Shown here: positions 8,409 through 14,695 of the stretch, piece by piece
Numbering within the stretch: the stretch's first letter is position 1
How the letters are laid out: each line of letters begins with the position of its first letter
Notes under the pieces: model-generated
The model's database searches: none
What the model was told of the DNA's origin: nothing
Seen by the model: only the letters and a program-made list of their open reading frames with translations
Made by a program: the position numbers and the translations under genes
Assembly (NCBI GenBank): GCA_035540935.1
Contig: DATLFS010000130.1
Span: 1-23,076, forward strand
Reading direction: 5' to 3'
DNA from: DATLFS01 sp035540935
Lineage (GTDB): Bacteria; Actinomycetota; CADDZG01; WHSQ01
DNA length: 23,076 bases

Positions 8409-9005
8409 CTAGGCGACCCCTTCGAGCTCGAGGAGGAAGGACTTGACCTCCAGGCCGCCGGTGTAGCCGCCGAGACCACCTCCCGTGCGGATCACCCGGT
8501 GGCAGGGGACGACGATCGGTACTCGGTTCGCCCCGAGCGCATTGCCCGCGGCGCGCACGGCCTTGGCGCTGCCGGCCGCGGCCGCGACCGAGCGGTAGGT
8601 CTCGACCCGTCCGTACGGGATGCGGGTTGTCGCCCTCAGCACGCGGCGGGAGAACCCCGCGACGTAGGACCAATCGACCGGATGCTCGAACGACGTCCTG
8701 GTCCCGGCGAAGTACTCGTCGAGCTCGCGGCGGATCGCGTCGAGCCGGCGCGGCAGCTCGACCACCCGCGGAGAGATCCGTCGCGCCAGCTCGGAGACGA
8801 CGGCATCCTCGCCCCTCTGCGGGAAGGCGATCGTGACGAGGCCGCGGCGCGTCGCCGCGAGGAGCAACCGTCCGACGGGAGAGTCGTGCGAGGCGTAGCC
8901 GACGTCGACGACCCCCGCGCCCGCGGCCCGCTCCACGGCGCGCCGTACGGCGTCGTCCGGCGCCGCTTCCGGCGGCTTCTGCAGCAGCGATTCGAGCTCG
9001 TTCAC
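8409..9005 (-). CDS. ogt: O6-methylguanine-DNA methyltransferase with N-terminal extension
   Basis: A 198-residue suicidal DNA-repair protein that moves the alkyl group from O6-alkylguanine to its own cysteine. The active-site motif PCHRV places the acceptor at Cys168, the only cysteine in the protein. Tyr131 in RIPYGRVETY and Asn158 in GNALGANRVPIVVP match the family's DNA-binding and active-site regions, and the GGLGGYTGG loop follows. The methyltransferase fold begins near residue 35 (VGYASHDSPVGRLLLA), so residues 1-34 are an extra charged, probably helical segment. GTG 9005 is chosen because it overlaps the sigma-factor stop (GTGA) and has a purine-rich GGGAGGAGG ribosome binding site. 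The gene sits where an anti-sigma factor would normally be encoded. Confidence 0.94.
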   Translation of the reverse strand: MNELESLLQKPPEAAPDDAVRRAVERAAGAGVVDVGYASHDSPVGRLLLAATRRGLVTIAFPQRGEDAVVSELARRISPRVVELPRRLDAIRRELDEYFAGTRTSFEHPVDWSYVAGFSRRVLRATTRIPYGRVETYRSVAAAAGSAKAVRAAGNALGANRVPIVVPCHRVIRTGGGLGGYTGGLEVKSFLLELEGVA

Positions 9006-9460
9006 GACTCCTCCTCCCATGCCTGCCTCAGCTTCTGGATCCCTTCGTGGACGTTCCGGCGCGCCGCGGCATCGGTGCAGCCGAGGACCGCGCCGATCTC
9101 CCGGTAGGGGAGACCTCCGGCGTAGCGCAGGTAGACCGCGCTCCGTTGCTTCGCCGGCAGCGCCCGCACCAGGGACCACACCTCTCGTCCACCGTCGGTC
9201 GTCGGCGCCTCGGGCACGACGGCGACGGGGATCGCCTCCCTGCTGCGGCGGCGCGCCGCGTCGAGGACCTTCCGGTGGGCGATCGTGAACAGCCACGACC
9301 TTAGGTTCCGCGCGTCCCGCAGCGCCGGATACGCCCGGAGGGCGGCCACCACCGTCTCCTGGAAGCAGTCGTCGGCGGCGTCCGGCCCACCGACCGCCAC
9401 GAGGAACCGGTACACGTGCTCGGCGTGCAGGTCCAGAACCTGCTGGAACGGTGGCTTCAC
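9002..9460 (-). CDS. ECF-type RNA polymerase sigma factor
   Basis: A short 152-residue sigma factor with only regions 2 and 4. Region 2 spans about residues 10-73 (HAEHVYRFLV, DDCFQETVVAALRAY, RSWLFTIAHRKVLDAARRR). Region 4 spans about 93-147 (VRALPAKQRSAVYLRY, GGLPYREIGAVLGC, HEGIQKLRQAW). The frame continues far upstream, but the family N-terminus fits the GTG at 9460. A TAnnnT box (TACGTT, minus strand 9474-9469) lies 8 nt before it and there is no ribosome binding site, suggesting a near-leaderless start. Its stop overlaps the methyltransferase start by 4 nt. No anti-sigma factor gene is adjacent, so how it is kept inactive is unknown. It is divergent from the secreted protease. Confidence 0.93.
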   Translation of the reverse strand: MKPPFQQVLDLHAEHVYRFLVAVGGPDAADDCFQETVVAALRAYPALRDARNLRSWLFTIAHRKVLDAARRRSREAIPVAVVPEAPTTDGGREVWSLVRALPAKQRSAVYLRYAGGLPYREIGAVLGCTDAAARRNVHEGIQKLRQAWEEES

Positions 9461-9566
9461 GACTGAAGAACGTACGGGAGGGGCAGAACGTGAGATGGAA
9501 GGTATGGAGCGACGGGGGGCGAATAATGGGTGCGAACTCTCACTTCGGGCATCGCGGAGGAAACCC
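9461..9566. promoter_or_regulatory. Divergent promoter region between ECF sigma and protease genes
   Basis: A 106-bp spacer. On the plus strand AATAAT (9522-9527) is a plausible -10 box, giving a short leader with the strong ribosome binding site GGAGG at 9556-9560 before ATG 9567. On the minus strand TACGTT (9474-9469) is a plausible -10 for the sigma gene. The heptamer AGAACGT occurs twice in direct orientation (9467-9473 and 9485-9491), 18 bp apart, over and upstream of the sigma promoter. No -35 box is convincing. Confidence 0.35.
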
Positions 9567-10813
9567 ATGCTGAGGAAGCGTCTCACCCGTGTCGCCGGCC
9601 TGATGCTGGCGGCGCTCCTGGTCGCTCCCGCAGCCATCGCCACGCCGGCCGCCCGTGGCGAGCCGGCGACATCGTGCCGGGCCGGTACATCGTCGTCCTC
9701 GAAGATGGTGCCCGTCCGGGCGCTGTGGCCCGCCTCCACTCCAGGCTGCTCGACGTGCGCGTTCAGCACGTCTACCGCCATGCCATGAAGGGCTATTCCG
9801 CCGCGATGCCGGCTATCACCGCGGCGGCCGTCGAACGTCTTCCCGGGGTGGAGTGGGTCGAGCCGGTGCGGGTCGTGCGAGCCGCGGCACAGACGCTGCC
9901 GACGGGCATCGACCGCGTCGACGGCGATCTGAGCCCACGGGCGCGCATCGACGGCAAGGATGAGCGCGTAGACGTCGACGTGGCCGTGCTGGACACCGGC
10001 GTCGACCTGGACCACCCCGACCTGAACGTCTTCGCCGGCGGCGCCAGGAACTGCACCTTCCTCTCGCTCGGCGGCGCGAACGACGACCACGGCCACGGGA
10101 CGCATGTTGCCGGCACGGTCGGCGCGCTCGACAACGGGAGCGGTGTGGTCGGTGTCGCTCCGGGGGCGCGCATCTGGCCGGTGAAGGTCCTGAACCTCCT
10201 CGGCACGGGAAACACAGCCGACGTCGTGTGCGGGATCGACTACGTCACCTCGAAGGCCGGCGAGATCGAGGTCGTGAACATGAGCCTCGGCGGATCCGGT
10301 CGCGACGACGGGAACTGTGGGAACTCCAACAACGATGCGCAGCACCGGGCTATCTGCCGATCGGTCGCCGCGGGCATCACCTACGTCGTGGCCGCAGGCA
10401 ACGACAGTCGCGACGCCGCCGGGTATGCGCCGGCCTCGTACGACGAGGTGATCACCGTCAGCGCCCTCGCGGACTTCAACGGGAAACCGGGAGGGGGAGC
10501 CTCTTCTACCTGCCGGACGGATGAGGACGACACGTTCGCGACCTTTTCGAACTTCGGACCCGACGTCGACCTCATCGCGCCGGGGGTTTGCATCCTCTCC
10601 AGCCGTACCGGGGGAGGGACGACGACCATGTCGGGGACGTCGATGGCCAGCCCTCACGTTGCCGGAGCTGCGGCGCTCTACCTTGCCGGCGCTCCGGGAA
10701 CGTCCCCGGCCGCGGTTCGCGCCGCGCTCATCGCGGCGGCGTCCTCTGACTGGAACGCCGTGGACGATCGCGACGCGACGAAGGAACCCCTCCTGCACGT
10801 CGCTGGTCTCTGA
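9567..10813 (+). CDS. Secreted subtilisin-like (S8) serine protease, frameshifted after the signal peptide
   Basis: ATG 9567 has an ideal ribosome binding site (GGAGG, 6 nt spacing) and encodes a clear signal peptide: basic MLRKRLTR, a hydrophobic core, then APAAIA. That frame ends at a TGA at 9786. The propeptide and protease continue in another frame: PGRYIVVLEDG (inhibitor I9-type prodomain), then the S8 domain with the complete triad. The catalytic Asp codon is at 9992 in AVLDTGVDLDHPD, the His at 10094 in HGHGTHVAGT, and the Ser at 10640 in MSGTSMASPHVAG. The oxyanion-hole Asn is in VVAAGNDS. Joining the frames needs one extra base, most simply near 9660-9666 (giving ...GEP-GDIVPGRY). 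As read, no single frame joins export signal and enzyme. Either this is a recent mutation (pseudogene) or a one-base sequence error; the intact catalytic domain favours an error or a very young mutation. Confidence 0.88.
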
Positions 10814-12107
10814 CAAACCCACGGCGCGCCGCCGCTCCGTAGCGCGGGGATCGGCCTCGGGAGGACGTAGACCGGTTCGTCCAGACGCGGATCGCCTCGC
10901 GCCGTAGCTTCCCCCTCAGCGAGATCGTCGCGGCCGCCAACGTCGCCGCTCCACCGAGGGCCACCGCAGCCCTCGTCCCGAGTCCGGCCGCTATCCAGCC
11001 CACCAGAGGGCCTCCCACCGGGGTGCTGCCCAGGAAGACGATGCCGTGCAGGGCCATGACACGGCCGCGCATCGCGGGCGTCGCCTCCGTCTGGAGCATC
11101 GTGTTGGCGGTGGCGGCGAAGACGATGCTGGCGGCGCCCGTCGGGACTATGACGCCCGCCGCCCACAGGAGGGTGGGGGCGGCCGCGGTCACCAGCGTCA
11201 GCGACCCGAACGCCAGGGCTGAGCCCAGCAAGAGGCGCCGGCTCGGGCGCGCCGCGTGCGCACTGCCGAGGGCGCCGATCAGCGTGCCGAGCCCCAGCAT
11301 GGCCGACAGCATCCCGTACGCGCCCGCGCCGCCGTCGAAGACCTTCTCGGCGAGGAGCGGCACCGTCAGCCGGAAGTTGAACGCGAACGTCCCGACCACG
11401 GCCATCAGGAGGAGGGTGGAGCGCAGGACCGGCGTCCGCCACACGTAGATCAGCGCGTCGCGCAGCGCTCTGTTGCTCCGCGGCGCCACCCCCACTGCGC
11501 CCGCCCGGCGGCGGTCCATCCGGACGAGAGCGACGATGACGGCCAGATAGGACGCGGCGTTGAGGGCGAAGCAGGCGGCGACGCCGACGAGCGTGATGAC
11601 GACACCGGCGAGCGCCGGCCCCGCCGTTCTCGCCGCCGTGATGATCGTCGAGTTGAGGCCGACCGCGTTCGCCAGATCCTCGACCTCGACCAACTCGGCG
11701 ACGAAGGATTGGCGCGTCGGGTTGTCGACGGCGATGACGAGGCCCCACAGGAAGGCGAAGGTGTAGACCATCGCGATGGTCACGTGCCCGGTGGCGGTCG
11801 CAACGGCCAATCCGGCGGCGAGGAGCGCGGCGGCTCCCTGCGTGAACAGCAACACCTTCCGCTTGTCGAAGCGGTCGGCGATCATGCCGCCCCACATGCC
11901 GAACAGCAGGATCGGCGTGAACTGCAGGGCGGTCGTGACCCCAAGCGCGATCGGGCTCCCCGACAGCCTGAGGACGAGCCACATCTGCCCGACCGTCTGC
12001 ATCCACGTCCCCGTCATCGAGATCGTCTGTCCGACGAAGTAGCGCCGGTAGTTGGGGTTCCTCAGAGATCGGAAGGTGCGCGTCGTCGCTATCCGCAAGC
12101 GCGTCAC
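10728..12107 (-). CDS. MFS transporter, MFS_3/EntS-like exporter
   Basis: A 459-residue major facilitator protein with many alternating hydrophobic segments, consistent with about 12 transmembrane helices. The N-terminus has the RNPNYRRYFVGQTISMTGTWMQ-type opening typical of the MFS_3 (enterobactin-exporter-like) group, and the loop motif GMIADRFDKRKVLL after helix 2. These proteins export siderophores or drugs by proton antiport; the substrate is unknown. GTG 12107 is the start: it overlaps the marR stop as GTGA and has GGAGG 7 nt upstream, so translation is coupled. The last ~50 residues are a hydrophilic Arg/Ser-rich tail, and the final 86 nt overlap the protease gene on the opposite strand. 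The tail may be a run-on after loss of an earlier stop. Confidence 0.93.
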   Translation of the reverse strand: MTRLRIATTRTFRSLRNPNYRRYFVGQTISMTGTWMQTVGQMWLVLRLSGSPIALGVTTALQFTPILLFGMWGGMIADRFDKRKVLLFTQGAAALLAAGLAVATATGHVTIAMVYTFAFLWGLVIAVDNPTRQSFVAELVEVEDLANAVGLNSTIITAARTAGPALAGVVITLVGVAACFALNAASYLAVIVALVRMDRRRAGAVGVAPRSNRALRDALIYVWRTPVLRSTLLLMAVVGTFAFNFRLTVPLLAEKVFDGGAGAYGMLSAMLGLGTLIGALGSAHAARPSRRLLLGSALAFGSLTLVTAAAPTLLWAAGVIVPTGAASIVFAATANTMLQTEATPAMRGRVMALHGIVFLGSTPVGGPLVGWIAAGLGTRAAVALGGAATLAAATISLRGKLRREAIRVWTNRSTSSRGRSPRYGAAARRGFVRDQRRAGGVPSSRRDRPRRSSQRTPPR

Positions 12108-12523
12108 GAAGGGTCCTCCAGGAGCGATTCGAGGAGCAGGAGGCAACGCTCGACCTCCTGGATGTCGGTACCTTCCAGCCGCGCGGCGAGGTAGGCGTCC
12201 TTGCGCGATCGGTTGCGCTCCACGAGCCGGACGCCCTTATCGCTCAGACGGAGCCGGACGATGCGCCCGTCCTGCTCGTGGCGGGCGCGCTCCACGAGGC
12301 CTTCCTCCTCGAGCCGGGCGACGATCCGGGTCATCGTCGGCGCCGAGACCCGCTCTGCGTCGGCAAGCTCGCCGAGCGTCGCCGGGCGTCGCTCGAGCGT
12401 CGCCAGCGCCGAGAGCATCGACGGCGTCACGCCCGGCTCGGCCTGCTGTCTCAGCCGGCGCGCCAGCCGCATCACCGTGAGGCGGAGGCGCTCGATCGTC
12501 GCGGTGTCGGAAGGGGAGGTCAC
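12104..12523 (-). CDS. MarR family transcriptional regulator
   Basis: A 139-residue winged-helix repressor. The central recognition region is LGELADAERVSAPTMTRIVARL, followed by EEGLVERARHEQDGRIVRLRLSDKG, the typical MarR wing. Helices at each end (RLRLTVMRLARRLRQQA and VERCLLLLESLLED) fit the dimerisation region. MarR proteins release DNA when they bind small aromatic or drug-like ligands. It is cotranscribed and translationally coupled with the exporter, the classic repressor/efflux arrangement, so it probably controls that pump and itself. The GTG start at 12523 has no strong ribosome binding site. An imperfect palindrome 13-31 bp upstream is the likely operator. Confidence 0.93.
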   Translation of the reverse strand: MTSPSDTATIERLRLTVMRLARRLRQQAEPGVTPSMLSALATLERRPATLGELADAERVSAPTMTRIVARLEEEGLVERARHEQDGRIVRLRLSDKGVRLVERNRSRKDAYLAARLEGTDIQEVERCLLLLESLLEDPS

Positions 12524-12535
12524 GCCCGGTGCAAC

Positions 12536-12554
12536 TATTTAGCTCTGCTAACTA
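12536..12554 (-). promoter_or_regulatory. Probable MarR operator upstream of marR
   Basis: A palindrome with 8-bp arms and one mismatch: TATTTAGC, spacer TCT, GCTAACTA on the plus strand. The core TTAGC-N3-GCTAA is perfect. The size and symmetry fit MarR dimer sites. It lies in an AT-rich patch just upstream of the marR start, where a promoter must be. AACTATT also recurs directly at 12533-12539 and 12550-12556. Binding by this MarR is inferred. Confidence 0.55.
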
Positions 12555-12585
12555 TTCCGCTCTCGGGGGAGGCGCCGCGGCGAGG

Positions 12586-12653
12586 CGCAGAGGTAGGCCG
12601 GTCGCAGAGGTAAGCCGGTCGCAGAGGTAAGCCGGTCGCAGAGGTAAACGACC
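12586..12653 (+). repeat. Four tandem copies of a 17-bp repeat upstream of xerC
   Basis: The unit CGCAGAGGTAAGCCGGT is repeated at 12586-12602 (one mismatch), 12603-12619, 12620-12636 and 12637-12653 (3' end diverged). A 14-bp inverted copy lies at 12668-12681. The array is non-coding, between divergent marR and xerC. Confidence 0.92.
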
Positions 12654-12689
12654 TCACCGACCGACCTACCGGCTTACCTCTGGCTTTTT
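12623..12689 (+). terminator. Terminator-like hairpin with T-run ahead of xerC
   Basis: AGAGGTAAGCCGGT (12623-12636) is perfectly complementary to ACCGGCTTACCTCT (12668-12681), giving a 14-bp stem. It is followed by GGC and TTTTT at 12685-12689. The loop holds a smaller hairpin (GAGGT 12641-12645 with ACCTC 12651-12655). The identical upstream repeat (12606-12619) can pair with the same 3' arm, so alternative folds exist. No gene ends just upstream on this strand. It could be an attenuator of xerC or an insulator against plus-strand transcription. Confidence 0.5.
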
Positions 12690-12723
12690 CGGCGAAGGCG
12701 CTACCCGGCGACACCGTCGGTCG

Positions 12724-13725
12724 ATGCCTCAGACGTTGACACCAGCAACACGGAGCGGCGATGCTGGCGCCGTGGCCGTAGAGGCGAGGGAGCAGACGGA
12801 TGTGGGGGAGAGCGTCCCGGGGGATCTGGCGGCGCTGGGCCGCCAATTCTTGCGGGCGCAGCGGGCGGAACGGGACCTCTCCTCTCATACGCTCGCGGCG
12901 TACGAGTCCGACCTCCGGCAGCTGGGTCGGTGGCTGGGCGAGCGCGGCCGGACGACGCTCCTGGGCGTCGACCGCAACCTTGTCCGCGGCTATGTCGCCC
13001 ACCTCGCGCGCGCCGGATATGCCCGGCGGTCCGTGGCGCGGAAGCTGAGCGCGCTGCGGTCCTTCTTCACCTGGGCGGTCGAAAGGGGCCTCGTCGACGA
13101 GAACCCGGCGAGCGATGTGCCTGCGCCCAAGCTGGATCGGCCCCTTCCCAAGGTGCTTCGAGCGCAAGACGCGGCGTTCCTTTGCGAGCTGCCGCCGCGG
13201 GACGAGCCGACCGGGCTGCGCGATCGAGCGATCCTCGAACTCTTGTACGGGAGTGGGTTGCGCGTGGCGGAACTCTGCGGCCTCGACCTAGACCACGTCG
13301 ACCTAGCGCGTGGACGCGTACGTGTGACGGGAAAGGGGAGGAAAGAGCGGCAGATCCCCGTTACCGAGCCGGCGCGCTTCGCGCTCGAGGAATACCTGAA
13401 GCTCGGGCGGGTTTCTCTGCTCGAGAAGGGGGGGCCGCATCCGCAAGATCCGTTCGCAGTGTTCCTGAACAGTAGGGGGCGGAGGTTGAATCCGAGGAGC
13501 GTCCGGGCGCTCCTGTCGCGCTACCTAACGGCGGAGGGCAGGCCAGCGGTGAGCCCGCACGCGCTGAGGCACTCTTTCGCTACCCATCTGCTGGACAACG
13601 GTGCAGACTTGAGGGCGGTGCAGGAGCTCCTGGGGCACGAAAGTCTCGCGACGACGCAGATCTACACGCACGTGTCGACCGAACGACTGAGAGCGGTTTA
13701 TGAGCAGAGCCATCCCCGAGCGTGA
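12724..13725 (+). CDS. xerC: Tyrosine recombinase, XerC type
   Basis: A 333-residue site-specific recombinase. XerC/XerD resolve chromosome dimers at dif sites. The N-terminal SAM-like DNA-binding domain covers about residues 35-125. All catalytic residues are present: Arg180 in GSGLRVAELCGL, Lys204 in GKGRKERQIPV, His279 and Arg282 in SPHALRHSFATHLL, His305 in ELLGHESLATT and the nucleophile Tyr314 in TQIYTHVS. The start is uncertain. ATG 12724 has no ribosome binding site, but CACCGT, a weak leaderless-type -10, lies 6 nt before it. GTG 12802 has GAGGGAG 9 nt upstream and would give 307 residues, closer to the usual XerC length. It overlaps the following sigma gene by 26 bp. This position before the sigma-rpsB block is typical of actinobacteria, so it is a housekeeping gene rather than a phage integrase. 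Confidence 0.93.
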   Translation: MPQTLTPATRSGDAGAVAVEAREQTDVGESVPGDLAALGRQFLRAQRAERDLSSHTLAAYESDLRQLGRWLGERGRTTLLGVDRNLVRGYVAHLARAGYARRSVARKLSALRSFFTWAVERGLVDENPASDVPAPKLDRPLPKVLRAQDAAFLCELPPRDEPTGLRDRAILELLYGSGLRVAELCGLDLDHVDLARGRVRVTGKGRKERQIPVTEPARFALEEYLKLGRVSLLEKGGPHPQDPFAVFLNSRGRRLNPRSVRALLSRYLTAEGRPAVSPHALRHSFATHLLDNGADLRAVQELLGHESLATTQIYTHVSTERLRAVYEQSHPRA

Positions 13726-14521
13726 GCGAGGGGCGCCGGCGTTCGATCCCGGCGCAGGGGACGATGATCTCGCCGCCGCGTGGAGCGACTACAAGGCGAG
13801 TGACAGTCCCGCGGCGCGGGATCGTTTGATCCTGCACTACTCGCCGCTGGTCAAGTACGTCGCCGCGCGCGTCGCGGTGGGTCTCCCGGCCAACGTCGAG
13901 CAGGCGGACCTGATCTCGTACGGGATCTTCGGATTGATCGACGCGATCGACAAGTACGAGCCCTCGCGCGGCATCAAGTTCGAGACCTATGCGATCAGCC
14001 GCATCCGCGGAGCGATCATCGACGAGCTCCGGGCGATCGATTGGGTACCTCGCTCGGTGCGCTTCAAGGCGCGCGAGGTCGAGAAGGCGTATTCGGCACT
14101 CGAGAACCGGCTGAAGCGCCCACCGTCCGATGCCGAGATCGCGGAGGAGTTAGGGATATCGGTCGACGATCTGAACGCGATCTACACGCAACTCTCGACG
14201 GTGTCGCTCGTCGCGCTCGACGAGCTGATGACCGTCGACGGCGACAAGGGCGACAGACTCTCGCTCGTGGACACCTTGGAGGACAGCCGCGTCGCCAGCC
14301 CGATGGACGCGTTCGAGAGCGAGGAGATGAAAGACATCCTGGCGAGGGCGATCAACCGCCTGCCCGAGCGCGAGAAGATCGTCGTGACTCTCTACTATTA
14401 CGAGGGGCTGACGCTCGCTCAGATCGGCCAGGTCCTCGGCGTCACCGAATCCCGCATCTGCCAGATGCACACCAAAGCGGTTCTGGCGCTCCGGGGGAAG
14501 ATCTCCGAAGCCACCTCCTGA
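13700..14521 (+). CDS. whiG: RNA polymerase sigma factor, WhiG/FliA family
   Basis: A 273-residue group 3 sigma factor. Region 2 covers about residues 43-121 and contains the WhiG/FliA hallmark RIRGAIIDELRAIDWVPRSV and the core-binding stretch QADLISYGIFGLIDAIDKYE. Region 3 (about 122-205) includes LKRPPSDAEIAEELGIS. Region 4 (about 212-268) includes RLPEREKIVVTLYYYEGLTLAQIGQVLGVTE. In Streptomyces WhiG commits aerial hyphae to sporulation; in flagellated bacteria FliA controls late flagellar genes. Neither spore nor flagellar genes are in the window, so the regulon is unknown. The ATG lies inside the 3' end of xerC (26-bp overlap), implying cotranscription. The location next to rpsB matches Streptomyces whiG, the basis for the symbol. 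Confidence 0.9.
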   Translation: MSRAIPERERGAPAFDPGAGDDDLAAAWSDYKASDSPAARDRLILHYSPLVKYVAARVAVGLPANVEQADLISYGIFGLIDAIDKYEPSRGIKFETYAISRIRGAIIDELRAIDWVPRSVRFKAREVEKAYSALENRLKRPPSDAEIAEELGISVDDLNAIYTQLSTVSLVALDELMTVDGDKGDRLSLVDTLEDSRVASPMDAFESEEMKDILARAINRLPEREKIVVTLYYYEGLTLAQIGQVLGVTESRICQMHTKAVLALRGKISEATS

Positions 14522-14529
14522 GCGCGGCG

Positions 14530-14544
14530 CGGGGCTCCGCCCCG
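14530..14544 (+). terminator. Short GC hairpin after the whiG-type gene
   Basis: CGGGGC-TCC-GCCCCG is a perfect 6-bp stem with a 3-nt loop, starting 9 nt after the sigma gene stop. There is no T-run, so it would be a weak terminator at best. It could also be part of the rpsB promoter region. Confidence 0.35.
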
Positions 14545-14549
14545 GCTCC

Positions 14550-14558
14550 TGGTACCCT
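14550..14558 (+). promoter_or_regulatory. Extended -10 promoter (TGGTACCCT) for rpsB
   Basis: TACCCT fits TAnnnT and carries the extended TGG before it. The rimP/nusA promoter in this window has almost the same sequence (TGGTACCGT). Initiation near 14565 would give a leader of about 130 nt ahead of rpsB. No convincing -35 box is seen. Confidence 0.5.
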
Positions 14559-14590
14559 TCTCCCGTCCCACAACTACACACGTCTGCCTT

Positions 14591-14672
14591 CCGTTCGCGC
14601 CTGTCTGGCGAACGGGCTTCGGTCCCGGCTCAGGTCGGGCGCGGCAGGCGGAGGAGTCCGGCCGCTGGCCGG
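14591..14672 (+). promoter_or_regulatory. Structured rpsB leader with two perfect hairpins
   Basis: CCGTTCGC (14591-14598) pairs perfectly with GCGAACGG (14608-14615) around a 9-nt loop. CCGGCC (14658-14663) pairs with GGCCGG (14667-14672) around GCT, ending 11 nt before the AAGGAGG ribosome binding site. Such leaders often mediate r-protein autoregulation, here possibly by S2. I do not recognise a named RNA family. Confidence 0.5.
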
Positions 14673-14695
14673 CGCAACCGAAGAAGGAGGTCGTC

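Noticed and set aside
8409..9005. Anti-sigma factor downstream of the ECF sigma gene
   Set aside because: The product is plainly a methyltransferase (PCHRV motif), with no zinc-binding anti-sigma motif and no transmembrane segment.
9640..9670. Programmed ribosomal frameshifting in the protease gene
   Set aside because: No slippery heptamer or obvious stimulatory structure was seen at the junction, and secreted subtilases are not known to need it; an indel is simpler.
12586..12689. CRISPR array or attachment site of an integrase
   Set aside because: The units are contiguous with no spacers and too short for CRISPR. The adjacent recombinase is a housekeeping XerC in a conserved gene order, and there is no cargo or duplicated boundary suggesting a mobile element.
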